Assembly (NCBI RefSeq): GCF_900107375.1
Contig: NZ_FNPT01000002.1
Location: 368,690-432,689, forward strand
From: Lysobacter sp. yr284
GTDB taxonomy: Bacteria > Pseudomonadota > Gammaproteobacteria > Xanthomonadales > Xanthomonadaceae
Length of the DNA: 64,000 bases
Reading direction: 5' to 3'
In this document: positions 50,159 through 59,862 of the stretch, piece by piece
Layout: each line of letters starts with the position of its first letter
How positions within the stretch are numbered: position 1 is the first letter of the stretch
Notes under the pieces: generated by a model
What the model was told of the DNA's origin: nothing
The model's input: the letters and a program-made list of their open reading frames with translations, nothing else
Databases searched by the model: none
Program-made: the position numbers and the translations under genes

Positions 50159-50473
50159 TCAATTGCCCGTATCTTCGCCCGCTCGGCTGGATTCGCTTTC
50201 GAGCGTTACCTCGGTTGGCATCAGGCAAAACCACGGACCGTCTTCGCCGAACCACAGATAGCCGAAGCCATCGATTTCCAGTACTGGACGCACTCGGCCT
50301 TCGACAGCGCGCAGCCGGGCGATGTCTTCCTCGGGAAGATCGTGGATCAATCGCTTCGGCATCGCCGGTATCCGCACGCGGCTGCCTGGGACAACAGGGC
50401 GTCCGCAGGAATCCACCGCCGCCAGGGGAAACCCCGGCGGCAGCGGACTTTGCGGCGGATCGAAGGCGTTCAT
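50159..50473 (-). CDS. Hypothetical protein, partner of the two-helix gene
   Basis: A 104-residue soluble acidic protein (PPQSPLPPGFPLAAVDSCG; RVRIPAMPKRLIHDLPEEDIARL; GYLWFGEDGPWFCLMPTEV). It precedes the two-helix gene on the same strand and may be its partner. No domain recognised. The upstream neighbour, the aldehyde dehydrogenase, ends 17 bases before its start. Confidence 0.65.
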   Translation of the reverse strand: MNAFDPPQSPLPPGFPLAAVDSCGRPVVPGSRVRIPAMPKRLIHDLPEEDIARLRAVEGRVRPVLEIDGFGYLWFGEDGPWFCLMPTEVTLESESSRAGEDTGN

Positions 50474-50490
50474 CGTCCGCCGCGTCGTGC

Positions 50491-52023
50491 TTACAGGTCG
50501 AACTTGATGCCCTGGGCCAGCGGCAACGCGTCGGAGTAGTTGATCGTGTTGGTCTGGCGGCGCATGTAGGCGCGCCACGCGTCGGAACCCGACTCGCGGC
50601 CGCCGCCGGTTTCCTTCTCGCCGCCGAACGCGCCGCCGATCTCGGCGCCGGAGGTGCCGATATTGACGTTGGCGATGCCGCAATCCGAACCCGCCGCCGA
50701 CAGGAACGCTTCGGCGGCCTTGAGGTTGGCGGTGAAGATCGACGAGGACAGGCCCTGCGGCACGTCGTTCTGCAGCGCGATGGCGTCTTCGAGCTTGCTG
50801 AACTTCATCACGTACAGGATCGGCGCGAAGGTTTCGGTCTGCACCACTTCGGCGTCGTTGGTCAGGCCGGTGACGATGGCCGGCAGCACGAAGTTGCCCT
50901 TGCGATCGATGCGCTCGCCGCCGGTCTCGACCTTGCCGCCGCTGGCCTTGGCCTTGGCGATCGCGTCGAGGTAGGCCTGCACGCCGTCCTGGCTGTTGAG
51001 CGGGCCCATCAGATTGGACGGGTCGGTCGGGTCGCCGATCTTCTTCTCGACCTGCTTGTACGCGGCGATCAGCTTGGCCAGCACGTCGTCATGGATCGAC
51101 TCGTGCACGAACAGGCGGCGGGTGGTGGTGCAGCGCTGGCCGGCGGTGCCGACCGCGCCGAACGCGATCGCCGGGATCGCCAGCTTCAGGTCGGCGCTGG
51201 CGTCGACGATGATCGCGTTGTTGCCGCCCAGTTCCAGCAGCGAACGGCCCATGCGGCGGGCGACGCGCTCGCCGACCTGGCGGCCGACCTTGGTCGAGCC
51301 GGTGAAGCTGACCAGGCCGATGCGCTTGTCGTCGACGAAGTTCGAAGCCAGCTCGGTGCCGGCGTCGTTGAACAGGAAGAACAGGTCGGGGAAGCCGCCG
51401 GCGCGCAGCGCCTCGTTGCAGACCTTCATCGACGCGATCGCCGACAGCGGGGTCTTGGGCGAGGGCTTCCAGATGGTGATGTCGCCGCAGATCGCCGCGA
51501 TGAAGCTGTTCCAGGCCCACACCGCGACCGGGAAATTGAACGCCGAGATCACGCCGACGAGGCCGAGCGGATGCCACTGCTCGTACATGCGGTGGCCGGG
51601 ACGCTCGGAGTGCATGGTCAGGCCGTACAGCTGGCGCGACAGGCCGACGGCGAAATCGCCGATGTCGATCATTTCCTGCACTTCGCCGTCGCCCTCGGGC
51701 TTGGACTTGCCCATCTCCAGCGCGACCAGCGAACCCAGCGCGTCCTTGTGCTTGCGCAGCGCGTCGCTGCACAGGCGGATCGCCTCGCCGCGGCGCGGCG
51801 CCGGGGTGGTGCGCCACACCGCGAAGGCGGCCTGGGCGCGTTCGACGATGGTGTCGTAGTCGCTCTGCGAGGACGCCTGCACGCGCGCCAGCACTTCGCC
51901 GTCGGTGGGATTGACGGGCTCCAGCACGCCGGCGTCGGCGGTCTTGGACCATTCGCCGTGGCCGAGGTAGGTGCCGGACTCGTTGTCTTTGAGTCCCAGG
52001 GCGGCGAGAACGGGGTGGGTCAT
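50491..52023 (-). CDS. Antiquitin-type aldehyde dehydrogenase (ALDH7)
   Basis: A 510-residue aldehyde dehydrogenase of the ALDH7/antiquitin family, which oxidises alpha-aminoadipic semialdehyde (lysine catabolism) and related aldehydes. The catalytic cysteine is in [12 protein letters not shown] near residue 300, the glutamate in [10 protein letters not shown] near 266. The antiquitin-type segments [39 protein letters not shown]-like [20 protein letters not shown], and [23 protein letters not shown] are clear. The ATG at 52023 gives [11 protein letters not shown]. Confidence 0.92.
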   Translation of the reverse strand: MTHPVLAALGLKDNESGTYLGHGEWSKTADAGVLEPVNPTDGEVLARVQASSQSDYDTIVERAQAAFAVWRTTPAPRRGEAIRLCSDALRKHKDALGSLVALEMGKSKPEGDGEVQEMIDIGDFAVGLSRQLYGLTMHSERPGHRMYEQWHPLGLVGVISAFNFPVAVWAWNSFIAAICGDITIWKPSPKTPLSAIASMKVCNEALRAGGFPDLFFLFNDAGTELASNFVDDKRIGLVSFTGSTKVGRQVGERVARRMGRSLLELGGNNAIIVDASADLKLAIPAIAFGAVGTAGQRCTTTRRLFVHESIHDDVLAKLIAAYKQVEKKIGDPTDPSNLMGPLNSQDGVQAYLDAIAKAKASGGKVETGGERIDRKGNFVLPAIVTGLTNDAEVVQTETFAPILYVMKFSKLEDAIALQNDVPQGLSSSIFTANLKAAEAFLSAAGSDCGIANVNIGTSGAEIGGAFGGEKETGGGRESGSDAWRAYMRRQTNTINYSDALPLAQGIKFDL

Positions 52024-52122
52024 ACCGAAAGCTCCATGTGGTGGCACGCCGGGGGGCGTGGCGAGCGGATTGAACTGGGTGGGCGGCGCGTCGGCCTGGC
52101 GGCGGCGCGCGGCGCCGGAAGG

Positions 52123-52199
52123 TGGCGACCCCGACACGATTCGAACGTGTGACCTTCCCCTTAGGAGGGGGATGCTCTATCCAGCTGAGCTACGGGGCC
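52123..52199 (-). tRNA. tRNA-Arg (anticodon CCU)
   Basis: 77-base cloverleaf with encoded CCA. Acceptor stem GGCCCCG pairs with CGGGGTC (one G-T pair); D-arm GCTC/GAGC; anticodon stem TCCCC/GGGGA encloses loop CTCCTAA, giving anticodon CCT, which reads AGG; T-arm ends in the standard GTTCGAATC. Confidence 0.97.
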
Positions 52200-52379
52200 G
52201 GCTTTGAAATCAATGGCTTATGCGGGTTCTCCGGGCCGGGCGGTTCCGGGGGCGGTCCCGTCCGTGCCGGGAGGCGACACCGCGGCATCCGCCCATTGTA
52301 GCCACGGGGCGATTCGCGGTCAGCCGCGGCGGCCGCTGCGGCCAAGCGGGGGCGGGGCCTGGCTGCCTTCGCGGCAGGC

Positions 52380-52470
52380 CTGTGCAGGCCGATCCTGAAT
52401 TTGTTCACATACAAAATTGCGTGTAAAGACCGCAAATTAGTGACCTGAATCGCATTCGATCTGCGTTACA
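52380..52470 (+). promoter_or_regulatory. AT-rich promoter-like stretch before autotransporter
   Basis: The region TTTGTTCACATACAAAATTGCGTGTAAAGACCGCAAATTAG-like (about 52397-52443) is much richer in A and T than its surroundings. A possible pair is TTGTTC and TAAAGA with 17-base spacing. Nothing else was found in the 456-base gap 52200-52655. Confidence 0.45.
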
Positions 52471-52655
52471 GGGGAGATACGTCTGGATTTCCAGGCGGCA
52501 AGACGTCCGGACGACCGAGCCGAAGGGGGACGGTCGTGGACGGTAGCAGGCCGGGCGGTCGCGCCCGGCACGCATTTGGGGCGCGCCGCAGCTCGGCGTC
52601 GCCAGGGGTTACGGGATGGCCGCAGCGCCTGGGGGCGCTGCGTCGGGGGACAACC

Positions 52656-55600
52656 ATGATCGGTTCGATGAGAAGGGCGGTGCGCTCAGGCGCGCTGGCG
52701 CCCGCGAGTGCGGGCTTGCAGGTGCGCGAGGGCCGCCGCGGCGCGGCGTGGTGGGCGGGGTGGCTGCTGTTGCCGGGCCTGGGCCTGGCCGGCGCGGCGC
52801 AGGCGCAAAGCTGCGCGGTCGGCGAGACCCCGGCGGCGTTCGGCTTCACCGGCGGCGAGCAGACCGCGACGGTGCCGGCCGGCGTGCAATCGCTCACCGT
52901 CTACCTCAGCGGCGCCCAGGGCGGGGCCGGGCGCGGCGGCGCCGGCACCATCGGCGGCAGTCCCAATTCGCCTGGCGGCACCGGCGGCCTCGGCGGCCGG
53001 GTGCGCGGCACCCTGGCGGTGACCCCCGGCCAGACCTTGTCGATCTGGGTCGGCGGGCAGGCCTCGCAGGCGGTCAATCCCGGCGGCATCGGCCAGGGCG
53101 TCGACGGCATCGGCGGCGGCGCCACCGACCTGCGCACCAACGGCAACGGCATCGGCAACCGCGTCGCCATCGCCGGCGGCGGCGGCGGCGGCGGCAACGC
53201 CGGCTGGAGCACCGCCAACGTCATTGCCGGCGGCGCCGGCGGCGTCGGCGGCGGCGGCACCGGCGGCAGTGGCGCGACCGTGCCCGGCGGCCCCGGCCCG
53301 TTCGGCGGCGGCGGCGGTGCGGTCGGCACCGGCGGCACCGCAGGCCCCGGTTGCAACAACTACCCGGCCACGGTCGGCAACGCCGCCAACGGCAACGGCG
53401 GCGACTCGTTCAACTTCTCCGGTTCCTTCAGCGGCGCCGGTTTCGGCGGCGGCGGCGGCGGCGGCGCCACGGTCGGCGCGGGCGGCGGCGGCGCGGGCGT
53501 GGGCACCACCGCGTGCCAGCAGAACTGGAACGGCGGCGGCGGCGGCGGTGCGGGCGGCAGCTCGGCCGCGATCGGCCTGAACGCGGTCACGATCAACAAC
53601 GGCGTGCAGGCCGGCAACGGCGCGGCGCTGATCTGCTTCGCGTCGCCGACCTTCTCGGTCGGCGGCACCGCGGGCAGCCAGACCGGCCCGGTCACCCTGC
53701 AACTGGCCTCGACCAACCCGGCCGGCAGCCAGCAGGTGGTCGTGGCCCAGGCCGCGACCAGCTTCGTCTTCCCGACCCGCTTGCCGCAGGGCGCCAACTG
53801 GAACCTCAGCGTGCTCAGCTCGCCGGCCGGACAGATCTGTACGGCGGCCCCGGCCAGCGGCGCGGCGATCGCCGCGAACGTCACCAACATCGCGCTCGTC
53901 TGCACCACCGTGACGGTCACGGTGGCGCCGGCGACGTTGCCGGCCGGCGCGCTCAGCGCGCCGTATTCGCAAACGCTGTCCGCCACCAGCGCCAACGGCG
54001 GCAACGCGCCGTACACGTTCGCGACCAGCGCCGGCGCCTTGCCGCCCGGCCTGGCCTTGTCGAGCGCGGGCGTGCTGTCGGGCACGCCGACCGCCGCGGG
54101 CTCGTTCAACTTCACCGTGCAGGCGACCGCCAGCAACGGCTTCAGCGGCACCCGCGCCTACACCCTGGCGATCGCGCAGGCCGGCCAGACGATCACGGCG
54201 TTCGCCGCGAATCCGGCCGCGCCGACCTATGCGCCGGGCGGTACGTTCAGCGTGTCCGCAACCGGCGGCGCGTCCGGCAATCCGGTCGTGTTCGCCAGCG
54301 CCAGCCCGGCGGTGTGCACCGTCGCCGGCAGCACCGTCACCACCGTCGCCGCGGGCGCGTGTTCGCTGACCGCCAACCAGGCCGGCAACGCCAACTACAG
54401 CGCCGCGCCGCAGGCCTCGCTGGCCGTCGCCATCGGCCAGGCCGCGCAGACCATCAGCGGCTTCGCCTCGAATCCGGCCGCGCCGGTGTACGCCCCGGGC
54501 GGCAGCTTCACCGTGTCCGCGACCGGCGGCGCATCCGGCAATCCGGTCACCTTCGCCAGCACCAGCACCGGCGTGTGCACGATCAGCGGCAACACCGCGA
54601 CGATCGTCGCCGCCGGCACCTGCGCGCTGAGCGCCGACCAGGCCGGCAACGCCAACTACTCCGCCGCGCCGCAAGCGAGCTTCACCGTCGGCATCGGCGC
54701 GGCGACGCAGTCGATCAGCAACTTCGCCGCCAACCCGGGCTCGCCGGTGTACGCGCCGGGCGGCAGCTTCGCCGTCTCGGCCACGCCGGGCCTGTCGACC
54801 AGCCCGGTGGTGTTCGCCAGCGCCAGCCCGGCGGTGTGCAGCGTCGCCGGCAGCGCGGTGACCACGCTCGCCGCGGGCACCTGTTCGCTGACCGCGAACC
54901 AGGCCGCCGACGCCAACTACAGCGCTTCGCCGCAGGTGACGCTGGATGTGACCATCGCCCTGGCCGCGCAGGCCATCAGCGGCTTCGCCGCGAATCCGGC
55001 CGCGCCGGTGTTCGCCGCCGGCGGCAGCTTCAGCGTGTCGGCCTCGCCGGGCGCTTCGACCAGCCCGGTGGTGTTCGCCAGCGCCACGGCCGCGGTGTGT
55101 ACGGTCAGCGGCAGCAGCGTGACCATGCTCAGCGCCGGCCAGTGTTCGCTGACCGCGAACCAGGCCGCCGACGCCAACTACAGCGCGGCGCCGCAAGCGA
55201 CGCTGGACGTGACCATCGGCGCCGCGGCGCAGACCATCACCGGCTTCGCCGCCAACCCGGCCGCGCCGGTGTACACGCCGGGCGGCAGCTTCAGCGTGTC
55301 GGCGGCCGGCGGCCCCTCGGGCAACCCGGTCGTGTTCGCCAGCGCGTCGCCGGCGGTGTGCACGGTCAGCGGCAGCACCGTGACCATGCTCGCCGCGGGC
55401 AACTGCGCGCTGACTGCCGACCAGGCCGGCAACGCCAACTACACCGCCGCGCCGCAAGTCGCGCTGCAGGTGCTGATCGGCGGCGCCACCCCGCAATTGA
55501 GCTGGATCGGCGATATCGCCAAGACCTACGGCGAAGCTGCGTTCGACCTGCCGAACCCGAGCAGCAACAGCGCCGGCGCCTTCACCTTCGCCAGCGACAA

Positions 55601-56912
55601 CGCCGCGGTGGCGACCGTCAGCGGCCGCCGCGTGACCATCGTCGGCGCCGGCGTGGCGACGCTCACCGCGACCCAGGCGGCGACGCCGAACTATCTGCAA
55701 GGCAGCATCAGCCTGGTGTTGACCGTGTCCGGCCGGCCCGACCCGACCCGCGATCCCAGCGTGGTCGGCGGCCTGCAGGCGCAGACCGACGCCGCGGTCC
55801 GCTTCGCCACGGCGCAGCAGTCCAACATCAACGACCGCCTGCGCCAGCAGCGCTATGCCGGCGCCAACCGCACCAGCAACGGCATCGCGCTGAGCTACAA
55901 CACCCGCGCCGGCGGCGGCATGTCGCTGAGCGGCGAGCAGATCGCGCAGATCGACGGCTCGCGCCTGCCGCAAGGCTGGGGCCTGTGGACGGCCGGCACC
56001 GTCAGCAACGGCCAGCGCGACCGCAACGCGCGCAGCGACGGCTTCGACTTCCAGAGCGACGGCATCACCGTCGGCGCCGACTGGCGCATCGGCGAGCGCT
56101 TCCTGCTCGGCGTGGCCGGCGGCTACGGCTGGAACGACACCGACCTCGACGACGGCCGCTCCAAGCTCGAAGCCCGCCAGCGCGCGTTGTCGCTGTACGG
56201 CCTGTGGCGCCCGAGCGAGCGCTGGTTCGTCGACGGCACCCTCGGCTGGGGCCGGCTGGACTACGACATCCGCCGCTACAGCGCCACCGCCGGCGCCATC
56301 GCCACCGCCGATCGCGAAGGCGACCAGGTGTTCGGTTCGCTCACCGCCGGCTACGAGCACGGCAGCGCCAGTGGCCTGCTGCTGACCGGTTACGGCCGCC
56401 TCGACGGCAGCCGCACCAAGCTCGACGGCTACCGCGAAACCGGGCTGGGCATCTACGACCTGAACTACGGTTCGCAGACCGTGGAAAACAGCGGCGCCGC
56501 GCTCGGCCTGGAAGGCAGCTTCCCGATCCTGACCACGCGCGGCAACGTGTTCCGCCCGTACTGGACGATCGAGTACCGGCAAGCGCTGGAGGACCGCAGC
56601 GACGTGCGCTTGAACTACGTGATCCTGCCGGCCGCCAGCGACTACCTGCTGCGGCTGCGCAGCTACGGCGACAACGCGCTGAGCTACGGCGCGGGCCTGG
56701 ACATGGAACTGGCGCAGCGCTGGCGCCTGTCGCTGCTGCTGCGTCGCCAGCACGCCAGCGGCCTGGATGCCGGCACCAGCTTCGGCCTGTTGCTGTCGTA
56801 CTCGCCGGGCAGCGTGCGCGTCGGCGCGGCCGCTGCCGCGGCCGCGGACGGCGACGCAGCGGTGGCGCAGGCGGCGACGCAGTCGACCGGAAGCAACGAC
56901 GCCGGCCGCTGA
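52656..56912 (+). CDS. Giant autotransporter with tandem Ig-like repeats
   Basis: A 1418-residue type V secreted surface protein. A long signal region ends near AAQAQS (about residue 50). A glycine-rich domain (about 60-340), a putative Ig-like domain (about 425-505), five 87-residue tandem repeats (509-943) each with two cysteines, and a degenerate sixth repeat follow. A C-terminal autotransporter beta-barrel spans about 1110-1385. Oddly, the last strand (SFGLLLSYSPGSVRVGA) is followed by a roughly 30-residue Ala-rich tail instead of ending the protein. GGGGA precedes the ATG. Probable adhesin or predation factor. Confidence 0.88.
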   Translation: MIGSMRRAVRSGALAPASAGLQVREGRRGAAWWAGWLLLPGLGLAGAAQAQSCAVGETPAAFGFTGGEQTATVPAGVQSLTVYLSGAQGGAGRGGAGTIGGSPNSPGGTGGLGGRVRGTLAVTPGQTLSIWVGGQASQAVNPGGIGQGVDGIGGGATDLRTNGNGIGNRVAIAGGGGGGGNAGWSTANVIAGGAGGVGGGGTGGSGATVPGGPGPFGGGGGAVGTGGTAGPGCNNYPATVGNAANGNGGDSFNFSGSFSGAGFGGGGGGGATVGAGGGGAGVGTTACQQNWNGGGGGGAGGSSAAIGLNAVTINNGVQAGNGAALICFASPTFSVGGTAGSQTGPVTLQLASTNPAGSQQVVVAQAATSFVFPTRLPQGANWNLSVLSSPAGQICTAAPASGAAIAANVTNIALVCTTVTVTVAPATLPAGALSAPYSQTLSATSANGGNAPYTFATSAGALPPGLALSSAGVLSGTPTAAGSFNFTVQATASNGFSGTRAYTLAIAQAGQTITAFAANPAAPTYAPGGTFSVSATGGASGNPVVFASASPAVCTVAGSTVTTVAAGACSLTANQAGNANYSAAPQASLAVAIGQAAQTISGFASNPAAPVYAPGGSFTVSATGGASGNPVTFASTSTGVCTISGNTATIVAAGTCALSADQAGNANYSAAPQASFTVGIGAATQSISNFAANPGSPVYAPGGSFAVSATPGLSTSPVVFASASPAVCSVAGSAVTTLAAGTCSLTANQAADANYSASPQVTLDVTIALAAQAISGFAANPAAPVFAAGGSFSVSASPGASTSPVVFASATAAVCTVSGSSVTMLSAGQCSLTANQAADANYSAAPQATLDVTIGAAAQTITGFAANPAAPVYTPGGSFSVSAAGGPSGNPVVFASASPAVCTVSGSTVTMLAAGNCALTADQAGNANYTAAPQVALQVLIGGATPQLSWIGDIAKTYGEAAFDLPNPSSNSAGAFTFASDNAAVATVSGRRVTIVGAGVATLTATQAATPNYLQGSISLVLTVSGRPDPTRDPSVVGGLQAQTDAAVRFATAQQSNINDRLRQQRYAGANRTSNGIALSYNTRAGGGMSLSGEQIAQIDGSRLPQGWGLWTAGTVSNGQRDRNARSDGFDFQSDGITVGADWRIGERFLLGVAGGYGWNDTDLDDGRSKLEARQRALSLYGLWRPSERWFVDGTLGWGRLDYDIRRYSATAGAIATADREGDQVFGSLTAGYEHGSASGLLLTGYGRLDGSRTKLDGYRETGLGIYDLNYGSQTVENSGAALGLEGSFPILTTRGNVFRPYWTIEYRQALEDRSDVRLNYVILPAASDYLLRLRSYGDNALSYGAGLDMELAQRWRLSLLLRRQHASGLDAGTSFGLLLSYSPGSVRVGAAAAAAADGDAAVAQAATQSTGSNDAGR
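54180..55484 (+). repeat. Five 261-bp coding repeats in autotransporter
   Basis: Head-to-tail 87-codon units beginning at 54180, 54441, 54702, 54963 and 55224. Core: TI.GFA.NPAAPVYAPGGSF, FASASPAVCTV and AG.CSLTANQAG-NANYSAAPQ. Units pair by subtype: 1, 2 and 5 have GASGNP-type turns, 3 and 4 have STSP, suggesting stepwise duplication. Confidence 0.95.
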
Positions 56913-56969
56913 GGGGCGCGCCCGCTGGCCGGGCACGCCGCATCGGCATCCGTGCGGCTCGACGACCAC

Positions 56970-57003
56970 GGCGGGAGGAGCGAATGCTCCTTCCGCCTTT
57001 TTT
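56970..57003 (+). terminator. Terminator after autotransporter
   Basis: Stem GGCGGgAGGAGC / GCTCCTtCCGCC with a GAAT loop and a run of six T. Very strong. Confidence 0.95.
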
Positions 57004-57248
57004 GCCGCAGCGCAGGCGCTCGCCACGGCGCGACGGCGGCGACCGTCGCCGCTACCGGCAGCGAGCGCGCTGTGCATGCGTGGAGGATGCCGGCCCCGCG
57101 CCGGGCTAACTTCGTCCTCACATTCCCCGCAGACGCATTGGCTATCCTGCCGGCGGCCCATCGCGGCGCGGAACGGATCCGCGCCGGGCCATGCCCCGCG
57201 GGCGTCCCCCGACGCTCCCTCGCAGCCGTCGAACAAGGAGTCATCGCC

Positions 57249-57707
57249 ATGCCGCACCGTTCCGCATACCCCCGCTGCCTCGCCGTCGCCGCCGCGCTGC
57301 TCCTGTCCGGCGCCGCCCAGGCCCAGAGCGACGCCCAGGTCTACGAATCGGCCATCGCCGAGTCCGCGCGCCTGTGCCCCGGCCATTCCAAGGAGCGCAC
57401 CACGCCCGGCGTGCGCGCGGTTGCGGTCGGCGCGCTGCGAGTGCTGGCCCAGCGCAACTACACCATGTGCCCCGACCGCCGCCTCGACGCCGCCACTCCG
57501 GCGGTGTGGTACGGCCAGGCCGGCGTATTCGCCTGGAATCCCGAGGCCCCCGGCGCGGCGCAGTTGATCGCCAAGCAGGTCGACGCGATGACCCGCAAGG
57601 AAGAGTTCCCGGCCGAGACCCTGGTGTGGAAGGCCGACGGCAGCCCGGTCACGGGCGCGACCGTGCCGATGTTCGAGCCGCGTCCGCGGCCGGCGGGCTC
57701 GTACTGA
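57249..57707 (+). CDS. Secreted hypothetical protein
   Basis: A 152-residue exported protein with signal peptide ending AAQA (about residue 25) and two cysteines. The mature part has LCPGHSKERTTPGVRAVAVGALRVLAQRNYTMCPD and a polar C-terminal half ending in FEPRPRPAGSY. AAGGAG lies 8 bases before the ATG. No family recognised. The 246 bases before it hold only the autotransporter terminator. Confidence 0.72.
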   Translation: MPHRSAYPRCLAVAAALLLSGAAQAQSDAQVYESAIAESARLCPGHSKERTTPGVRAVAVGALRVLAQRNYTMCPDRRLDAATPAVWYGQAGVFAWNPEAPGAAQLIAKQVDAMTRKEEFPAETLVWKADGSPVTGATVPMFEPRPRPAGSY

Positions 57708-57964
57708 GCGCACCCGGCGCGCCGTGAGCGGCGTGCCGCGCGGACGCGGCCGCCGCCGCGTCCGCGCGGGTTTGGTCGGCCGTTCCTTCGCCAGGCGCAG
57801 CCTGGCGGGCCGCTTGCTCGCGACGATCGCACAGGCCAAGCGCGTGCGTTCGCGCGCCCGCGATGTTGCCGCGCCGGGCCGTTGCGCGTCGCAGCCCTGA
57901 CAAGGGCGCCGCGGCTGGCTTATCGTCGGCGCCCTCCATCCTGTGCGCCCGCCGAGCCCTTCGC

Positions 57965-58882
57965 ATGCTGCAACAAGCCGACCTGCTGATCGCCTTGCTG
58001 ACCCGGGTCCGGCTGGAGGCGCGCTTCGTCTGCGAAACCGGTCGGCCGCAGCGTTGGCGCGAGGGCGGTGCGGATTCGGCCAACGCCTTGTTCATGTACG
58101 CCGCCCACGGGCGGGTCGAGCTCGCCGACCGCGGCCGGACGTGGATGCTGGAGCAGGGCGACCTCGCGCTGTTGCCGCACAGCGTCGCCGAGCGCAGGGC
58201 GGCAGCCGAGGTCGACGCAGAACTGCCGGCCGCGCTGCTGCGCGGCGCTGCGGGCAGCGCGCCGGGCGATGCCGCATCGCGCACGCTCTGCGCCGGCCTG
58301 CACTACGACGCGACCAGCGCGATGCCGCTGTGCCGGCTGTTCGCGCCGGTGATGATCGCGCCGGCCGCGGCGATCGCCGGCGAGCCGATGCTGAGCTACG
58401 CGCTGCACGGCCTGAGCCGCGAACTCGAGCGCGCCACCGCATTGCGCAACCCGGTGCTGCTGCGCGCGCTGGAGCTGATCTACGCATTGGCCCTGGAACT
58501 GGCGGTCGCCGGCGCCGTGCGCGCGGGCGACGGGCAGGCCGATACCGCCTTGCGCGACCCGCGCATCGCCCGCTGCCTGTACTACATGTACACCCACTTC
58601 GGCGAGAAATGCTCGCTGGAGGAACTGGCCGCGCACGCCGGCCTGTCGAAGTCGGCGTTGTCGGCGCGCTTCAACGCGCTGGTCGGCGAGCCGCCGGCGC
58701 GGCACCTGGCGCGCATCCGCGTGGCCGAGGCGCGGCGGCTGCTGCGCACGACCGAATTGCCGCAGGAGGCGGTCGCGCAACAGGTCGGCTACGCGAGCGT
58801 GGTCGGCATGCACCTGGCGTTCCGCTCGATCGCCGGCGAAACGCCCGGCGCGGCGCGGCGGCGCGACGGCGAGGCGATGTGA
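57965..58882 (+). CDS. AraC-family transcription regulator
   Basis: A 305-residue regulator with an N-terminal cupin-type effector domain (about 20-190; ADSANALFMYAAHGRVELADRGRTWMLEQGDLALLPHS) of the AraC_binding_2 type, and a C-terminal double helix-turn-helix (CSLEELAAHAGLSKSALSARFNALVGEPPARHLARIRVAEARRLL...EAVAQQVGYASVVGMHLAFR). Upstream frame to 57863 lacks a good start. It precedes an isochorismatase-type gene and a perfect palindrome lies between them. Confidence 0.9.
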   Translation: MLQQADLLIALLTRVRLEARFVCETGRPQRWREGGADSANALFMYAAHGRVELADRGRTWMLEQGDLALLPHSVAERRAAAEVDAELPAALLRGAAGSAPGDAASRTLCAGLHYDATSAMPLCRLFAPVMIAPAAAIAGEPMLSYALHGLSRELERATALRNPVLLRALELIYALALELAVAGAVRAGDGQADTALRDPRIARCLYYMYTHFGEKCSLEELAAHAGLSKSALSARFNALVGEPPARHLARIRVAEARRLLRTTELPQEAVAQQVGYASVVGMHLAFRSIAGETPGAARRRDGEAM

Positions 58883-58943
58883 AGCGTCGCCGGCGACGCG
58901 AGCCTGCGCCATGCGTCGCGGCAGCGCCGGCGTGGACGATCGT

Positions 58944-58967
58944 TTAAGCCTCCAGCATTCGGCTTAA
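58944..58967. promoter_or_regulatory. Palindromic operator candidate
   Basis: TTAAGCC-N10-GGCTTAA, perfect 7-bp arms, 160 bases before the hydrolase gene and directly after the AraC gene. A good candidate operator or promoter site. Confidence 0.55.
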
Positions 58968-59127
58968 TTGCCGCCCTGCGGCGCGGCATCTAGAGTTCGC
59001 TGCAGCCGCCGCGGCCGCCATCGAGCGCATGCGGACGAGCGCCGCAACACCCCCTTTGTCGCGATCACCGACGGCGCATCGCCGCCGGACGGGCGCGGCG
59101 TGCCCATCGCCCACCACGGAGCCCGCC

Positions 59128-59739
59128 ATGAACCATCCCACCATCCGCACCATCGCCGGCGCGGTCGCGCCGCAATCGCTGCCCGCCGGCAAGACCGCGC
59201 TGCTGGTCATCGATTTCCAGGACGAATACTTCAGCGGCCGCATGCCGATCCCCGACGGCGCGCAGGCGCTGGCCAACGCGCGCCGCCTGATCGACCGCGC
59301 CGACGCCGACGGCATCGCCGTCTACCACGTCCAGCACGTAACCCCGCCCGGCACGCCGATCTTCGCCGAGGACGGCGCCGGCGTGCGTTTCCACGCCGAC
59401 CTGCAGCCCGCGGCGCATCACCGCGTGGTGCGCAAGAGTTCGGTGAGCGTGTTCGCGAGCACCGACCTGCATCGGCAACTGCAGCGAGACGGCGTGCAGA
59501 GCCTGCTGATCGCCGGCCTGATGACCCACGCCTGCGTCGCCGGCGCCGCGCGCGACGCGGTGCCGCTGGGCTACGAAGTGATCGTCGCCGGCGACGCCTG
59601 CGCCACCCGCGACCTCGACACCGGCGAAGGCCGCGTACTGCCGCACGCGCAGCTGCACCGCGCCGCGCTGGCGAGCATCGACGACACCTTCGGCGCGATT
59701 CTCAGCACCGAGGCCGTGCTCGCATTGCCGCTGGCTTGA
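59128..59739 (+). CDS. Isochorismatase-family cysteine hydrolase
   Basis: A 203-residue cytoplasmic hydrolase. The catalytic aspartate is in ALLVIDFQDEYF near residue 28, the lysine in RVVRKSSVSVF near 109, and the nucleophilic cysteine in GLMTHACVAGAARDAVPLGYEV near 140, following the nicotinamidase/isochorismatase pattern. The substrate is unknown; amide or N-carbamoyl compounds are typical. A strong bidirectional hairpin follows. Confidence 0.88.
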   Translation: MNHPTIRTIAGAVAPQSLPAGKTALLVIDFQDEYFSGRMPIPDGAQALANARRLIDRADADGIAVYHVQHVTPPGTPIFAEDGAGVRFHADLQPAAHHRVVRKSSVSVFASTDLHRQLQRDGVQSLLIAGLMTHACVAGAARDAVPLGYEVIVAGDACATRDLDTGEGRVLPHAQLHRAALASIDDTFGAILSTEAVLALPLA

Positions 59740-59745
59740 AACGAA

Positions 59746-59776
59746 AACGGCGGCGGGCCGGCAGCCCGCCGCCGTT
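59746..59776. terminator. Bidirectional hairpin
   Basis: Perfect 13-bp stem AACGGCGGCGGGC / GCCCGCCGCCGTT with a CGGCA loop, between convergent genes. Confidence 0.85.
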
Positions 59777-59862
59777 CGATGCGCGCGCGCGCCGCAGGCG
59801 GCGCGCGACGCGGCGCGACATAGGCACGAGGCGCGGCGAGCGCCGCGCCCCTGCGTCGCGCC

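Noticed and set aside
52123-52199. tRNA-Arg as an integration site with the autotransporter as cargo
   Set aside because: Islands usually enter at the tRNA 3' end, which faces a metabolic gene here; no integrase or duplicated tRNA end was seen near the autotransporter.
54395-55438. Four equal 86-codon minus-strand frames spaced 261 bases
   Set aside because: They are exact reflections of the plus-strand 87-residue repeats, not a gene family.
52686-57839. A 1717-codon open frame on the minus strand under the autotransporter
   Set aside because: It is antisense to a protein with clear domains; the high GC content and repeated units keep the antisense frame open, and its translation is low-complexity Arg/Ala/Gly.
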